A DNA stretch of 64,000 nt from Pedobacter sandarakinus (GTDB lineage: Bacteria; Bacteroidota; Bacteroidia; Sphingobacteriales; Sphingobacteriaceae). Shown in pieces: positions 8,610 to 16,368 of the stretch (within the stretch, counting starts at the first letter, position 1; each line of letters begins with the position of its first letter). A model generated the notes under the pieces. The model was not told the DNA's origin. It did no database searches and saw only the letters and a program-made list of their open reading frames with translations. Both the position numbers and the translations under genes were made by a program. The DNA lies in contig NZ_JAPIVG010000004.1 in NCBI RefSeq assembly GCF_026240095.1, positions 372,001-436,000 on the forward strand. The letters run 5' to 3'.

Positions 8610-9272
8610 TTAGTTAGCTTGTTGTTTGTTTTCAATGGAACGGATTCTAAAGCGGATGGTGTAAATCCAATAGCCAATTAATATCCAACCTAAACAGGCC
8701 GGATAAAAAACCATCCGCATTCGGCTATCTAAATCGTAACTATTAAAACCAGGGTTACCACCGTTACCCGGGTGTAATGAATCTTTTAAGCGAGGTAAAA
8801 CGAAAAGTAATACCACCATCATCGGGAAAGCAAAGATGTTGTAAATGGCCGAAATTTTCGCCCTTTTTTGTTCTTCATCTATCGCATTGCGAAGAATTAA
8901 ATAGGCAAAATACAGCAGTACAGAAATTGCTGCAAAATTCTGTTTGGGGTCGAAACTCCAAAACTGACCCCAGGTATATTTGGCCCAAATGGCTCCGGTT
9001 ACCAAACCTAAAAGGCCGAAGATGATACCTGCATTTACACTTTCTACCGCCTTTAAATCATCAATTTCACTTTTAGAACTTAAAGATTTAATGCTGTAAA
9101 AAACAGAAATTGAGAACAAAACAATCATGGCAAACCACATGGGTACGTGGAAATACAAATTACGGATAGACTCATTTAAAATCGGTAACCGCGGTACGCC
9201 AAGCAACAAACCAGCAATGGCGGTGTATATAACCAAAACAGAGCCTAAAATTTTCCACCAAGTTTTATTCAT
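8610..9272 (-). CDS. ccmC: Cytochrome c maturation haem transporter CcmC
   Basis: 220-residue membrane protein with six predicted helices and the tryptophan-rich motif WGQFWSFDPKQNFAAIS, the signature of the CcmC/CcsA haem-handling group. CcmC delivers haem to CcmE. An N-terminal YFHVPMWFAM block supplies one of the conserved haem-ligand histidines. The gene lies 55 bp after ccmB and 66 bp before ccmD on the minus strand. No ccmA or ccmG/ccmH homologue is seen in this window. Confidence 0.92.
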   Translation of the reverse strand: MNKTWWKILGSVLVIYTAIAGLLLGVPRLPILNESIRNLYFHVPMWFAMIVLFSISVFYSIKSLSSKSEIDDLKAVESVNAGIIFGLLGLVTGAIWAKYTWGQFWSFDPKQNFAAISVLLYFAYLILRNAIDEEQKRAKISAIYNIFAFPMMVVLLFVLPRLKDSLHPGNGGNPGFNSYDLDSRMRMVFYPACLGWILIGYWIYTIRFRIRSIENKQQAN

Positions 9273-9327
9273 ATATTTTTATTTAGATCAGGCAGTTTAA
9301 CTGTAAAAGACATTTTGAGATATTATT

Positions 9328-9993
9328 TTAATCTCGCCAAAGGTAAGGAAATAACAATAATGAGGTAGCAACGGTTAATACATTCACCACTAAAATCATC
9401 GCAATTTCATCATAGCTATTCTCCCATGGTAGCCCATCGACCGCATTTTTTGCCAATTTTATCAACAATATTAATACGGGAATAATTATGGGAAAGCTTA
9501 AGATAGCCATCAACATTCCACCGTTCCCAGCTTTACTAGCAATGGCCGAAACCATTGTAAATACAGTCGAAAAGCTGATGCTTCCAAGCACCACTGCAAC
9601 ATAATACAGCAGCATATCTGGCGGGGTAAAAGTATCAAACACCATAGCATAAAAACCTAATGCGATAGTAGTTAAAACAACCATGAGCAGCGTATTATAA
9701 ACCGTTTTGGCTATTAAAATTGCCGCTGGACTTGCCAAAATATAACTGTATAATTGCTGACCTTTAGTTTCTTGCAAAAAACTTTTAGACACACCATTTA
9801 TGGAAGCGAAAAGCATAATAATCCAGAATAAAGCATTCCAGGTAAGTTTATCGCCTATGGTTACAAATGATAAATAGCAGGTAAATATGGTCGAAACTAC
9901 ATACAATAATACGCCGTTGATGGTATATTTGGAACGCCACTCTAACAGTACTTCCTTGTGGATTAAATATTTAACCTCTTTGGCCAATTGCAT
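9328..9993 (-). CDS. ccmB: Haem exporter membrane subunit CcmB
   Basis: 221-residue protein with six membrane helices. The start KEVKYLIHKEVLLEWRSKYTINGVLL, here read as residues 5-30, and the segment FLQETKGQQLYSY are typical of CcmB, the permease that works with the CcmA ATPase. CcmA is not encoded next to it. A TATCTTTG box lies 5 nt before the ATG, so transcription probably starts at or very near the start codon. Confidence 0.92.
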   Translation of the reverse strand: MQLAKEVKYLIHKEVLLEWRSKYTINGVLLYVVSTIFTCYLSFVTIGDKLTWNALFWIIMLFASINGVSKSFLQETKGQQLYSYILASPAAILIAKTVYNTLLMVVLTTIALGFYAMVFDTFTPPDMLLYYVAVVLGSISFSTVFTMVSAIASKAGNGGMLMAILSFPIIIPVLILLIKLAKNAVDGLPWENSYDEIAMILVVNVLTVATSLLLFPYLWRD

Positions 9994-9998
9994 AACCG

Positions 9999-10006
9999 CA
10001 AAGATA
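9999..10006 (-). promoter_or_regulatory. -7 promoter box for ccmB-ccmC-ccmD
   Basis: Minus-strand TATCTTTG, only 5 nt from the ccmB ATG. The spacing predicts a leaderless or nearly leaderless mRNA. Confidence 0.55.
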
Positions 10007-10189
10007 CTTTTATTGATAAATAATGAGCGACTAAATTGTTGGATTGTTGTAATTTTGTGTTGATCTTAAACTGCTGAATTTTAAAGAACAAACTCATTAA
10101 AAAATCAAGGAGGATTACATTATACTTATAGGCGGATATAAGATTGATAAGATTATTCCATCCAACGCTATTTCCGCTATCTAACAATT

Positions 10190-10669
10190 ATGAGCTACGC
10201 ATCTTTTATTTCATCGCCCATAGGGAAAATAACCATTCTTGCTGAAGATGATTTTGTCTATGCCATTACTTTTGCAGAAAAAGACGTTGATGGGTTGATG
10301 GAGAACGAACTCACCAGAAATGTAGCCATACAATTGGAGGCATACTTTAAAGGTAATTTAAGTGCATTTAATTTCCCGATGCAACAGAAAGGAACAGATT
10401 TTCAGCAAGAAGTTTGGAGAAAATTGCTCAACATTCCGTTCGGAGAAACAACTTCCTACGCAAAGTTTTCGGCACACAAACCGCTAGCAATTAGGGCGAT
10501 TGCCGCAGCGAATGGGAAAAATGATCTTGCGATTGTAGTTCCTTGCCATCGGGTGATTGGAAGCAGTGGTAAATTGGTAGGATATGCAGGCGGGTTATGG
10601 CGCAAGCAGTGGCTGCTTCAGCATGAAAGAGAAATCGCAAATAAAGGACAAACAGAACTAAAATTTTAA
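10190..10669 (+). CDS. ogt: Methylated-DNA-protein-cysteine methyltransferase
   Basis: 159-residue O6-alkylguanine DNA alkyltransferase, which moves methyl groups from damaged guanine to its own cysteine in a single-use reaction. The acceptor motif VVPCHRVIG is present with Cys119, preceded by FQQEVWRKLLNIPFGETTSY and the helix-turn-helix part IRAIAAANGKN (Arg finger region). Length and the short N-terminal domain fit Ogt rather than Ada. It is divergent from ccmB; the 183 bp between them hold no further gene that I can support. Confidence 0.94.
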   Translation: MSYASFISSPIGKITILAEDDFVYAITFAEKDVDGLMENELTRNVAIQLEAYFKGNLSAFNFPMQQKGTDFQQEVWRKLLNIPFGETTSYAKFSAHKPLAIRAIAAANGKNDLAIVVPCHRVIGSSGKLVGYAGGLWRKQWLLQHEREIANKGQTELKF

Positions 10670-10707
10670 ACCTATAAACTAAAAGGGAACCTGTACCTGC
10701 TGATCAG

Positions 10708-11067
10708 ATGGATTTTATAAAAGCAATCAGACTAATAAATACAGTAGGTAACAGATGCACGTTTGAGATGGGTAAAATACCCCTCAAAAAGCATATTGAT
10801 GCCAGATACTTTTTTGCACACAGTGATATTTCTTTAGAAAAATCGCTTCACCCTGCTCCCCGCAGACAATATGTAATTACCCTTAGCGGAAAGTTGAGAT
10901 TTACCGTTTCTAATGGTGAAACCTTTATTTTAGAACCTGGCATAGTGTTGATAGCGGCAGACACATTGGGCGAAGGGCATAGCTGGGAAATGTTAGAAGG
11001 CAGAAAGTGGGAACGAATCTATATCCCGATAGCCGATGGAGAAGCAGATGCATTCGAAGCAGGGTGA
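10708..11067 (+). CDS. Small cupin-like protein
   Basis: 119 residues, 38 bp after ogt. The core resembles a cupin beta-barrel: APRRQYVITLSGKLRFTVSNG followed by ETFILEPGIVLIAADTLGEGHSW, giving paired GxLxF and PGxxLIA...GxGH blocks. The usual metal-binding HxH of motif 1 is replaced by R-R-Q-Y, while motif 2 keeps one His (G-H-S-W), so metal binding is doubtful. Similar Bacteroidota and proteobacterial proteins are annotated only as cupin-domain. It may be co-transcribed with ogt; role unknown. Confidence 0.72.
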   Translation: MDFIKAIRLINTVGNRCTFEMGKIPLKKHIDARYFFAHSDISLEKSLHPAPRRQYVITLSGKLRFTVSNGETFILEPGIVLIAADTLGEGHSWEMLEGRKWERIYIPIADGEADAFEAG

Positions 11068-11120
11068 TTTATATTTAATCCATTTTTCTTTCCAAAATGG
11101 TGATAATTTAAAAAAAATGA

Positions 11121-11128
11121 TATTTTTG
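11121..11128 (+). promoter_or_regulatory. -7 promoter box for the speD-DUF4178-DUF350-speE operon
   Basis: TATTTTTG lies 17 nt upstream of the speD-like ATG and matches TAnnTTTG. A small inverted repeat CCATTTT/AAAATGG (11080-11100) precedes it. It is the only promoter-like box I see before this tightly packed operon. Confidence 0.45.
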
Positions 11129-11145
11129 GAAACAACAAACGCTCG

Positions 11146-11499
11146 ATGAAATACACTCCAGGATTACACATTTTATCAGAATTTTCTTCTAAAAAATCAG
11201 CAGAACTGACCTCTTCTGAGGCATGTCGAACGCTTTTTGATCAGCTAATCCGAGAAAATAATTTACAAAAAGTTGGAGAAGTTTACCACGATTTTCCCGA
11301 TGGTGGCTTCACGGCAGTGGTTTGCTTAACAGAATCTCATCTATCCATTCACACATGGCCAGAATTCGATCTTGCAACCTTTGACATTTTCTTATCAAAC
11401 TACCAGAAAGATAACACGGAAAAAGTTAAAGCCATTTATCAATCGGTTATACAGTTTTTCCATGGAAAAGAATTGCAAAAAACAGAGGTCATACGCTAA
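11146..11499 (+). CDS. speD: S-adenosylmethionine decarboxylase-like protein, catalytic Cys replaced
   Basis: 117 residues, the size of bacterial class 1b AdoMet decarboxylases. These cleave themselves before a serine to form a pyruvoyl group and supply the aminopropyl donor for spermidine synthesis. The self-cleavage motif TESHLSIHTWPE is intact, giving Glu63/Ser64 and processing His69. Twenty residues after the serine, where the family normally has a catalytic cysteine in FTCG, this protein reads IFLSN, with Ser84 in that place. It may therefore cleave itself yet decarboxylate poorly or act differently. Its stop codon shares one base with the DUF4178 start (TAATG), and a membrane-bound SpeE-like protein follows, so the two form a polyamine-like pair. 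Confidence 0.85.
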   Translation: MKYTPGLHILSEFSSKKSAELTSSEACRTLFDQLIRENNLQKVGEVYHDFPDGGFTAVVCLTESHLSIHTWPEFDLATFDIFLSNYQKDNTEKVKAIYQSVIQFFHGKELQKTEVIR

Positions 11500-12815
11500 T
11501 GGAGATACCAGCTACATCAGTTTTTAAACTTTCTGAAACGGTAACTTGTCCAGATTGCAAGCACGAAATCATATTATATGATTACCCAAAAAGTAAGTTT
11601 GCTTCCTGCAGCGTTTGCCATGTTTATTGGCAAATTGTAGCTACTGGCGTGTTAAAACAAAGAAAGCAGTTAGAAGAACCAAAAAAAGAACCCGCTTTAA
11701 AACTGGGTACTACCGTACAATTGCACGGAGACACGTTAAAAGTAATTGCCTACCTGGAAAAAAAAGAATCGAATACCGTTTATAGTTGGAGAGAATATTT
11801 GCTTAGCAGTTCCGATAAGGGTTACGTGACTTTATCAGAATTTAATGGGCACTGGAATTTTATAGCAGGTGAAAAATTTTTACCCGACTATAAGAAACCC
11901 ATGAGCTATGGCGACAGCATTGATTACAAAGGGGTGTTGTACAAACTTTTTAATAAATATACCCCGGTTGTTACGGCCATGCTTGGTGAAGCAGATTGGG
12001 ATGTGATAGGCGAACGAGTTAAAGCAAGTGAATACATTGCACCGCCCTTTATGGTTGTGCAAGAGACCAACCGGAATAATGTCGGAGAAAGAAATTATTA
12101 CATCGGCGAATATCTAGAGCCAGAATATATTGCCAATGCTTTCGGAATAAACCGGGAACTGTTGCCTGAAAAAATAGATATCGGAGCAAACGAACCTTCC
12201 AAGGCATATCAGAACTGGACATCGGCGTTAGTGGCGAGCGGCGTCGCCCTCATTATCATTTTATTGATTCACATACTCCTTGGATATGCCAAACCTGAAA
12301 AAGAGCTCATCAATGATACGTTCCTGATTACTTACGATGGAAGTAGCGGAACAGATACCTTTAAACCTTTCGTTACACCTGCATTTACCATCGATGATGA
12401 ATCTTCTAACTTAGCATTTGAAATTGCATCGGCAGTAGACAATAATTGGCTTGAAGCTACCATCATGTTGGTTAATGAAATAGATAATAAAACTTGGGAA
12501 GTTAGCAAAGGAATAGAGTACTACCATGGGTACGAAGATGGCGAAAAGTGGAGTGAGGGCTCTACAACCCAATCTATCCTTATATCGGAAATTCCAAAAG
12601 GTAAATATCACCTAAATGTGTACCCATCATCAGGAGATATATATAGAAATAGCCTATACATTAAGGCTACATGTAACGTTCCCTTGTGGCGCAATACGCT
12701 AATTTCGATACTTTTGATCTGTATATACCCTACTATCGCATGGTATCTAATGCGCAATTATGAGAAAAAAAGATGGAATAACAGCGACTATTCACCTTTT
12801 GTAACAGAAGATTAA
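11499..12815 (+). CDS. DUF4178 zinc-ribbon membrane protein
   Basis: 438 residues. It starts with a four-cysteine zinc ribbon (Cys17, 20, 37, 40: CPDC...CSVC). A DUF4178-like beta-rich domain follows at about 65-225, with LGTTVQLHGDTLKVIAYL and SWREYLLSS...YVTLSEFNGHWNF as typical blocks. One transmembrane helix (241-263), a beta-rich extracytoplasmic domain (about 265-390) and a second helix near the C-terminus complete it. DUF4178 proteins are often found beside polyamine-type enzymes and DUF350, but their function is not known. Neighbours are speD (1-nt overlap) and a 57-residue membrane protein starting at the next base. Confidence 0.82.
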   Translation: MEIPATSVFKLSETVTCPDCKHEIILYDYPKSKFASCSVCHVYWQIVATGVLKQRKQLEEPKKEPALKLGTTVQLHGDTLKVIAYLEKKESNTVYSWREYLLSSSDKGYVTLSEFNGHWNFIAGEKFLPDYKKPMSYGDSIDYKGVLYKLFNKYTPVVTAMLGEADWDVIGERVKASEYIAPPFMVVQETNRNNVGERNYYIGEYLEPEYIANAFGINRELLPEKIDIGANEPSKAYQNWTSALVASGVALIIILLIHILLGYAKPEKELINDTFLITYDGSSGTDTFKPFVTPAFTIDDESSNLAFEIASAVDNNWLEATIMLVNEIDNKTWEVSKGIEYYHGYEDGEKWSEGSTTQSILISEIPKGKYHLNVYPSSGDIYRNSLYIKATCNVPLWRNTLISILLICIYPTIAWYLMRNYEKKRWNNSDYSPFVTED

Positions 12816-12989
12816 ATGAATATAAAATCAATCGCATACTACGCTGCCTTTTTACTGATTTTAATCGGGTACTACTGCTATAGCGGGTTTAGAGGAGCTG
12901 CCTACTATCAAGATAGGGTAGAAAAAAACACGGAGTATTCAGGTAATAAGGGCCGTTCCGGACATATAAATAGGTTTTACCATAAATAA
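12816..12989 (+). CDS. 57-residue single-helix membrane protein in the polyamine-like operon
   Basis: An ATG directly follows the DUF4178 stop codon and opens 57 codons. The protein has one N-terminal hydrophobic helix (IAYYAAFLLILIGYYCYSGF, about residues 6-25), a Tyr/charged middle and a short tail ending GHINRFYHK. The 8-nt gap to the DUF350 gene and the complete absence of spare DNA around it support a real gene. I do not recognise the family; small membrane proteins often sit at this place in DUF4178/DUF350 operons. Confidence 0.7.
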   Translation: MNIKSIAYYAAFLLILIGYYCYSGFRGAAYYQDRVEKNTEYSGNKGRSGHINRFYHK

Positions 12990-12997
12990 ATTATCAC

Positions 12998-13222
12998 ATG
13001 AGTTTAAACGAATTGATTAACATCAAATACATTATTGCTTCCATCGTTTTTTCGATTTTGGGTATAGTTGTATTATTTCTTGCATTTTGGGTTATCGAAA
13101 AAATTACGCCCGAAAATATCTGGAAAGAGATATTGGAAAAACAAAATGTAGCTCTTGCCATTGTATTTGCAGCTTTTATTATTGCCATCGCCATGATTAT
13201 AAGCTCTGCTATACACAGTTAA
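12998..13222 (+). CDS. DUF350 membrane protein, single repeat
   Basis: 74 residues with two transmembrane helices (about 10-34 and 50-72) separated by a charged loop FWVIEKITPENIWKEILEKQN, which is the DUF350 signature (compare E. coli YjfL, which has two such units). DUF350 proteins are inner-membrane proteins linked to envelope stress operons in many bacteria. One nucleotide separates its stop from the SpeE-like start. Confidence 0.85.
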   Translation: MSLNELINIKYIIASIVFSILGIVVLFLAFWVIEKITPENIWKEILEKQNVALAIVFAAFIIAIAMIISSAIHS

Positions 13223-13223
13223 A

Positions 13224-14735
13224 ATGAATAAAAAGTTACCGGCACTTTTATTAATTTCTGTTTTTGTTGTAGCAACTTGCGGATTAATTTACGAGTTGAT
13301 AGCAGGCACATTAGCCAGTTATTTGCTCGGCGATTCGGTTACACAATTTTCAACCATTATCGGGGTTTACCTGTTCTCTATGGGCATTGGCTCATGGGTA
13401 TCAAAGTATTTTGAAAAGAATATTCTTTCCTGGTTTATACAGATAGAAATTCTGGTTGGTTTGGTTGGTGGTTTCAGTGCTACTATTCTTTTCCTCGTGT
13501 TCGAAAGCATTGCCTCTTTCAGAATTGTGCTGTATGGTTTTGTAAGTTTAACGGGGATACTGGTAGGCTTAGAAATTCCGTTGTTGATGCGTATTCTAAA
13601 AGATCGATACGAATTCAAAGATCTGGTATCAAGAGTATTTACCTTTGATTATATTGGGGCTTTGTTGGCTTCGTTAATTTTTCCGCTATTGCTTATTCCA
13701 CATTTGGGTTTGGTAAAAACAGCGTATTTGTTTGGGATGCTGAATGTTGCGGTAGCACTAATTGTTTGCATTAGTTTCAAAAAGCAGATAAAAGCTGTTA
13801 ACTACCTTCAAACTGCATCCATAATCAGCATTTTGCTTTTAACGATAGGCTTCGTCTACGCAGACAAAATAACAAGCTTTTCTGAAAGCCAAACCTATAG
13901 TGACACGATTATTTATACCAAAAGCACCCCTTATCAGAGAATCATCCTTACCAAGAAAAACAAAATTTTGCGCCTCTTCCTGAATGGCAATTTGCAGTTT
14001 AGTTCCGATGATGAATACCGTTATCATGAAGCTTTAGTACATCCTGGACTGCAGGCGTTGCCCTTTGCAAAGAACGTATTAGTGATGGGAGGCGGCGATG
14101 GTTTGGCTGTAAGGGAAATTCTAAAGTACCCGAACGTGTCATCAGTAACGCTAGTAGATTTGGATAAAGGCATGACGAGTCTTTTCCAGTCAAACAAAAT
14201 ATTAACACGCCTAAATAAAAATTCCCTCTTGTCTCCAAGGGTGAAAGTAATTAATGCGGATGCGTTTAGTTGGATCAAAGGACAGCACCGCAAGTTTGAT
14301 TTTATTGTTATCGATTTCCCTGATCCCTCCAATTACGCAGTTGGAAAGCTTTATACCAACTCTTTTTATCGCCTGGTGAAGGACTTATTAACGCCGAAGG
14401 GGCTGATGGTAATCCAGTCTACATCGCCCTATGTAGCGCCAAAATCTTTTTGGACTGTAAATAAAACACTTGAAAGTGTTGGCTTAAAAACCATACCATA
14501 CCACAATTATGTACCATCGTTTGGCGAATGGGGTTACATAATGGCTACGCGACCAGAAAACCCATATAAAAAACCTCTGCAATATTTACCCGGGTTAAAA
14601 TTTATATCTAAAGAAAGTTTTGAACTTATGCTTTACTTTCCGAAGGATATGAGTAAGGTGGAAACAGACATTAACAAGCTCAATAACCAGATTTTAGTAA
14701 AGTATTTCGAAGATGAGTGGGCAAACATTTTATAA
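13224..14735 (+). CDS. speE: Membrane-embedded spermidine synthase-like protein
   Basis: 503 residues. The first about 215 form seven hydrophobic helices (start LLISVFVVATCGLIYELIAG). The rest is an aminopropyltransferase/Rossmann methyltransferase-like fold with VLVMGGGDGLAVREILKYP, the acidic SAM-site VTLVDLDKGM and the catalytic-site block IVIDFPDPSNYAVGKLYT, where classical enzymes have DSTDP. YHEALVHPGL is the usual substrate-loop sequence. Spermidine synthase moves the aminopropyl group of decarboxylated AdoMet to a diamine; a membrane-fused form could instead act on a membrane or surface substrate. The downstream FAD gene overlaps it by 23 nt. Confidence 0.86.
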   Translation: MNKKLPALLLISVFVVATCGLIYELIAGTLASYLLGDSVTQFSTIIGVYLFSMGIGSWVSKYFEKNILSWFIQIEILVGLVGGFSATILFLVFESIASFRIVLYGFVSLTGILVGLEIPLLMRILKDRYEFKDLVSRVFTFDYIGALLASLIFPLLLIPHLGLVKTAYLFGMLNVAVALIVCISFKKQIKAVNYLQTASIISILLLTIGFVYADKITSFSESQTYSDTIIYTKSTPYQRIILTKKNKILRLFLNGNLQFSSDDEYRYHEALVHPGLQALPFAKNVLVMGGGDGLAVREILKYPNVSSVTLVDLDKGMTSLFQSNKILTRLNKNSLLSPRVKVINADAFSWIKGQHRKFDFIVIDFPDPSNYAVGKLYTNSFYRLVKDLLTPKGLMVIQSTSPYVAPKSFWTVNKTLESVGLKTIPYHNYVPSFGEWGYIMATRPENPYKKPLQYLPGLKFISKESFELMLYFPKDMSKVETDINKLNNQILVKYFEDEWANIL

Positions 14736-16368
14736 AGATCAAGTTAACAGTTTTTTAAAACGGCGTGCTTTTCTCCTGCGGCTGGGCTTGGTAACAGGTG
14801 GTATCTTCCTTAATGGTTGCTATCAAAAGGCTAAAAAAAATGCATACAACATAAGTGGAAACCTCATTGGACCCAATGCAAAAGCAGGCCATATTCTTCG
14901 GGACAAAACAAAATTACCACAACCTGGCGCAGTAAAAAAGGTAAAAACTTTAATTGTCGGAGGTGGAATATCTGGACTTTCTGCAGGGAGATGGCTGAAG
15001 CAAAACGGCGAAACTGATTTTGAGATCATCGACCTCGAGAATTATGTTGGCGGAAATTCGCATTTCGGCCAAAACGAGGTGACAGCACACCCTCTAGGCG
15101 CACATTACATTACCGTAGCCAATAACGATGATACACTGCTATTGGATTTTTTACACGAAATAAACGTTATCACGCATTATGAAAACAAACTTCCCTTTTA
15201 TAACGAGTACTTTTTAACTTTTGATCCAGAAGAGCGGCTGTTAATTAATGGCGAATGGCAGGAAGGTTTAGTTCCAGATTTTGGTGTTCCGCCAGCGGAT
15301 AAAAAACAGATCAAAGCTTTCTTTGCAGAAGTAGAAAAACTTAAGAACACCAAAGGCTCGGATGGAAAGTTTCTCTTCCAAATTCCAGTTAAAGAATCAT
15401 CTACAGATGAAAGTATTAGAAAATTAGATCAGATCAGTTTTGACCAATACTTGAAAGCTAAAGGTTTTAATTCCAAATATCTCCTTTGGTATTTAAACTA
15501 TGCTTGTAAGGATGATTATGGTCAGAAAGCAACAAAAATCTCTGCCTGGGCAGGCTTACATTATTTTGCTTCACGAAGAGGCACTTCCGCCAACGCTGAG
15601 CAGAATGCAATCATTACATGGCCACAAGGCAATGGATGGTTAGTGCAGCAGATGCAGCAAAAACTCAAGAATCACATCAAGACCTCACAAATGTGCTGTG
15701 AGCTAGAGATTAAATCAAATGGAAAAGTTCATGCTTTAATTTATGATGTTCAGGCACACAACACCCAATGTATAGTGGCAGATCATGTGATCTTAGCCAC
15801 GCCTCAATTTGTAAATAATCGACTATTAAAAGATATTGAACGGCCAATTGACTACCAGCAGTTCAGTTATTCCCCATGGTTGGTGGCCAATATTACGCTT
15901 GACCAACTTCCAAGTGCTAAGGGTACAAACCTTTGTTGGGATAATGTTGTATACAATACGCCGTCTGTAGGCTATGTAAACGCTACGCAGCAACAACTGC
16001 AATTGGCTGAAGACAGAAAAGTATTTACCTATTACCTACCTCTGTGTGATCATGAACCAGCAATAAGCAGACTGGCAGCTTATAGCAGAAGCTACGAACA
16101 ATGGTTGGCGATCGTAATGCCAGAATTAGAACTGATGCACCCAGGAATCTCAAATAGCATCGAAAACATCGACTTTTGGATTTGGGGACACGGAATGATT
16201 GCACCAACTAAAAACTTCATCTGGAGCAAAAACCTTCAGCAGGCCAGAAAATCTATGGCAGATAAAATCTTTTTTGCCCATACAGATCTTAGTGGAATTT
16301 CTATTTTTGAAGAAGCATTTCACCAGGGAATAAATGCAGCTAAACAAGTGTTAAATGCTAAATCTTAA
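14713..16368 (+). CDS. FAD-dependent amine-oxidase-like lipoprotein
   Basis: 551 residues. The N-terminus has a KRRAFLLRLG twin-arginine-like stretch, a hydrophobic core and a lipobox-like LNGC at about residue 36, so it is probably exported and lipid-anchored. The FAD-binding motif LIVGGGISGLSAGRWL follows at about 80-95, with an acidic end of strand two (IIDLENYVGGNS) as in flavin amine oxidases and protoporphyrinogen oxidases. VILATPQFVNNRL is a further flavoenzyme block. Beside a spermidine-synthase-like gene, oxidation of a polyamine or polyamine-modified product is a reasonable guess, but this is inference. It overlaps the SpeE-like gene by 23 nt and the next gene by 14 nt. Confidence 0.78.
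   Translation: MSGQTFYKDQVNSFLKRRAFLLRLGLVTGGIFLNGCYQKAKKNAYNISGNLIGPNAKAGHILRDKTKLPQPGAVKKVKTLIVGGGISGLSAGRWLKQNGETDFEIIDLENYVGGNSHFGQNEVTAHPLGAHYITVANNDDTLLLDFLHEINVITHYENKLPFYNEYFLTFDPEERLLINGEWQEGLVPDFGVPPADKKQIKAFFAEVEKLKNTKGSDGKFLFQIPVKESSTDESIRKLDQISFDQYLKAKGFNSKYLLWYLNYACKDDYGQKATKISAWAGLHYFASRRGTSANAEQNAIITWPQGNGWLVQQMQQKLKNHIKTSQMCCELEIKSNGKVHALIYDVQAHNTQCIVADHVILATPQFVNNRLLKDIERPIDYQQFSYSPWLVANITLDQLPSAKGTNLCWDNVVYNTPSVGYVNATQQQLQLAEDRKVFTYYLPLCDHEPAISRLAAYSRSYEQWLAIVMPELELMHPGISNSIENIDFWIWGHGMIAPTKNFIWSKNLQQARKSMADKIFFAHTDLSGISIFEEAFHQGINAAKQVLNAKS

Noticed and set aside
9963..10187. 74-residue minus-strand frame
   Set aside because: Overlaps the ccmB start and its promoter; no family likeness.
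11080..11100. Inverted repeat CCATTTT/AAAATGG as terminator of the cupin gene
   Set aside because: Weak 7-bp AT-rich stem with no T tract following.
12411..12611. Antisense frame within the DUF4178 gene
   Set aside because: Shadow of the coding strand.
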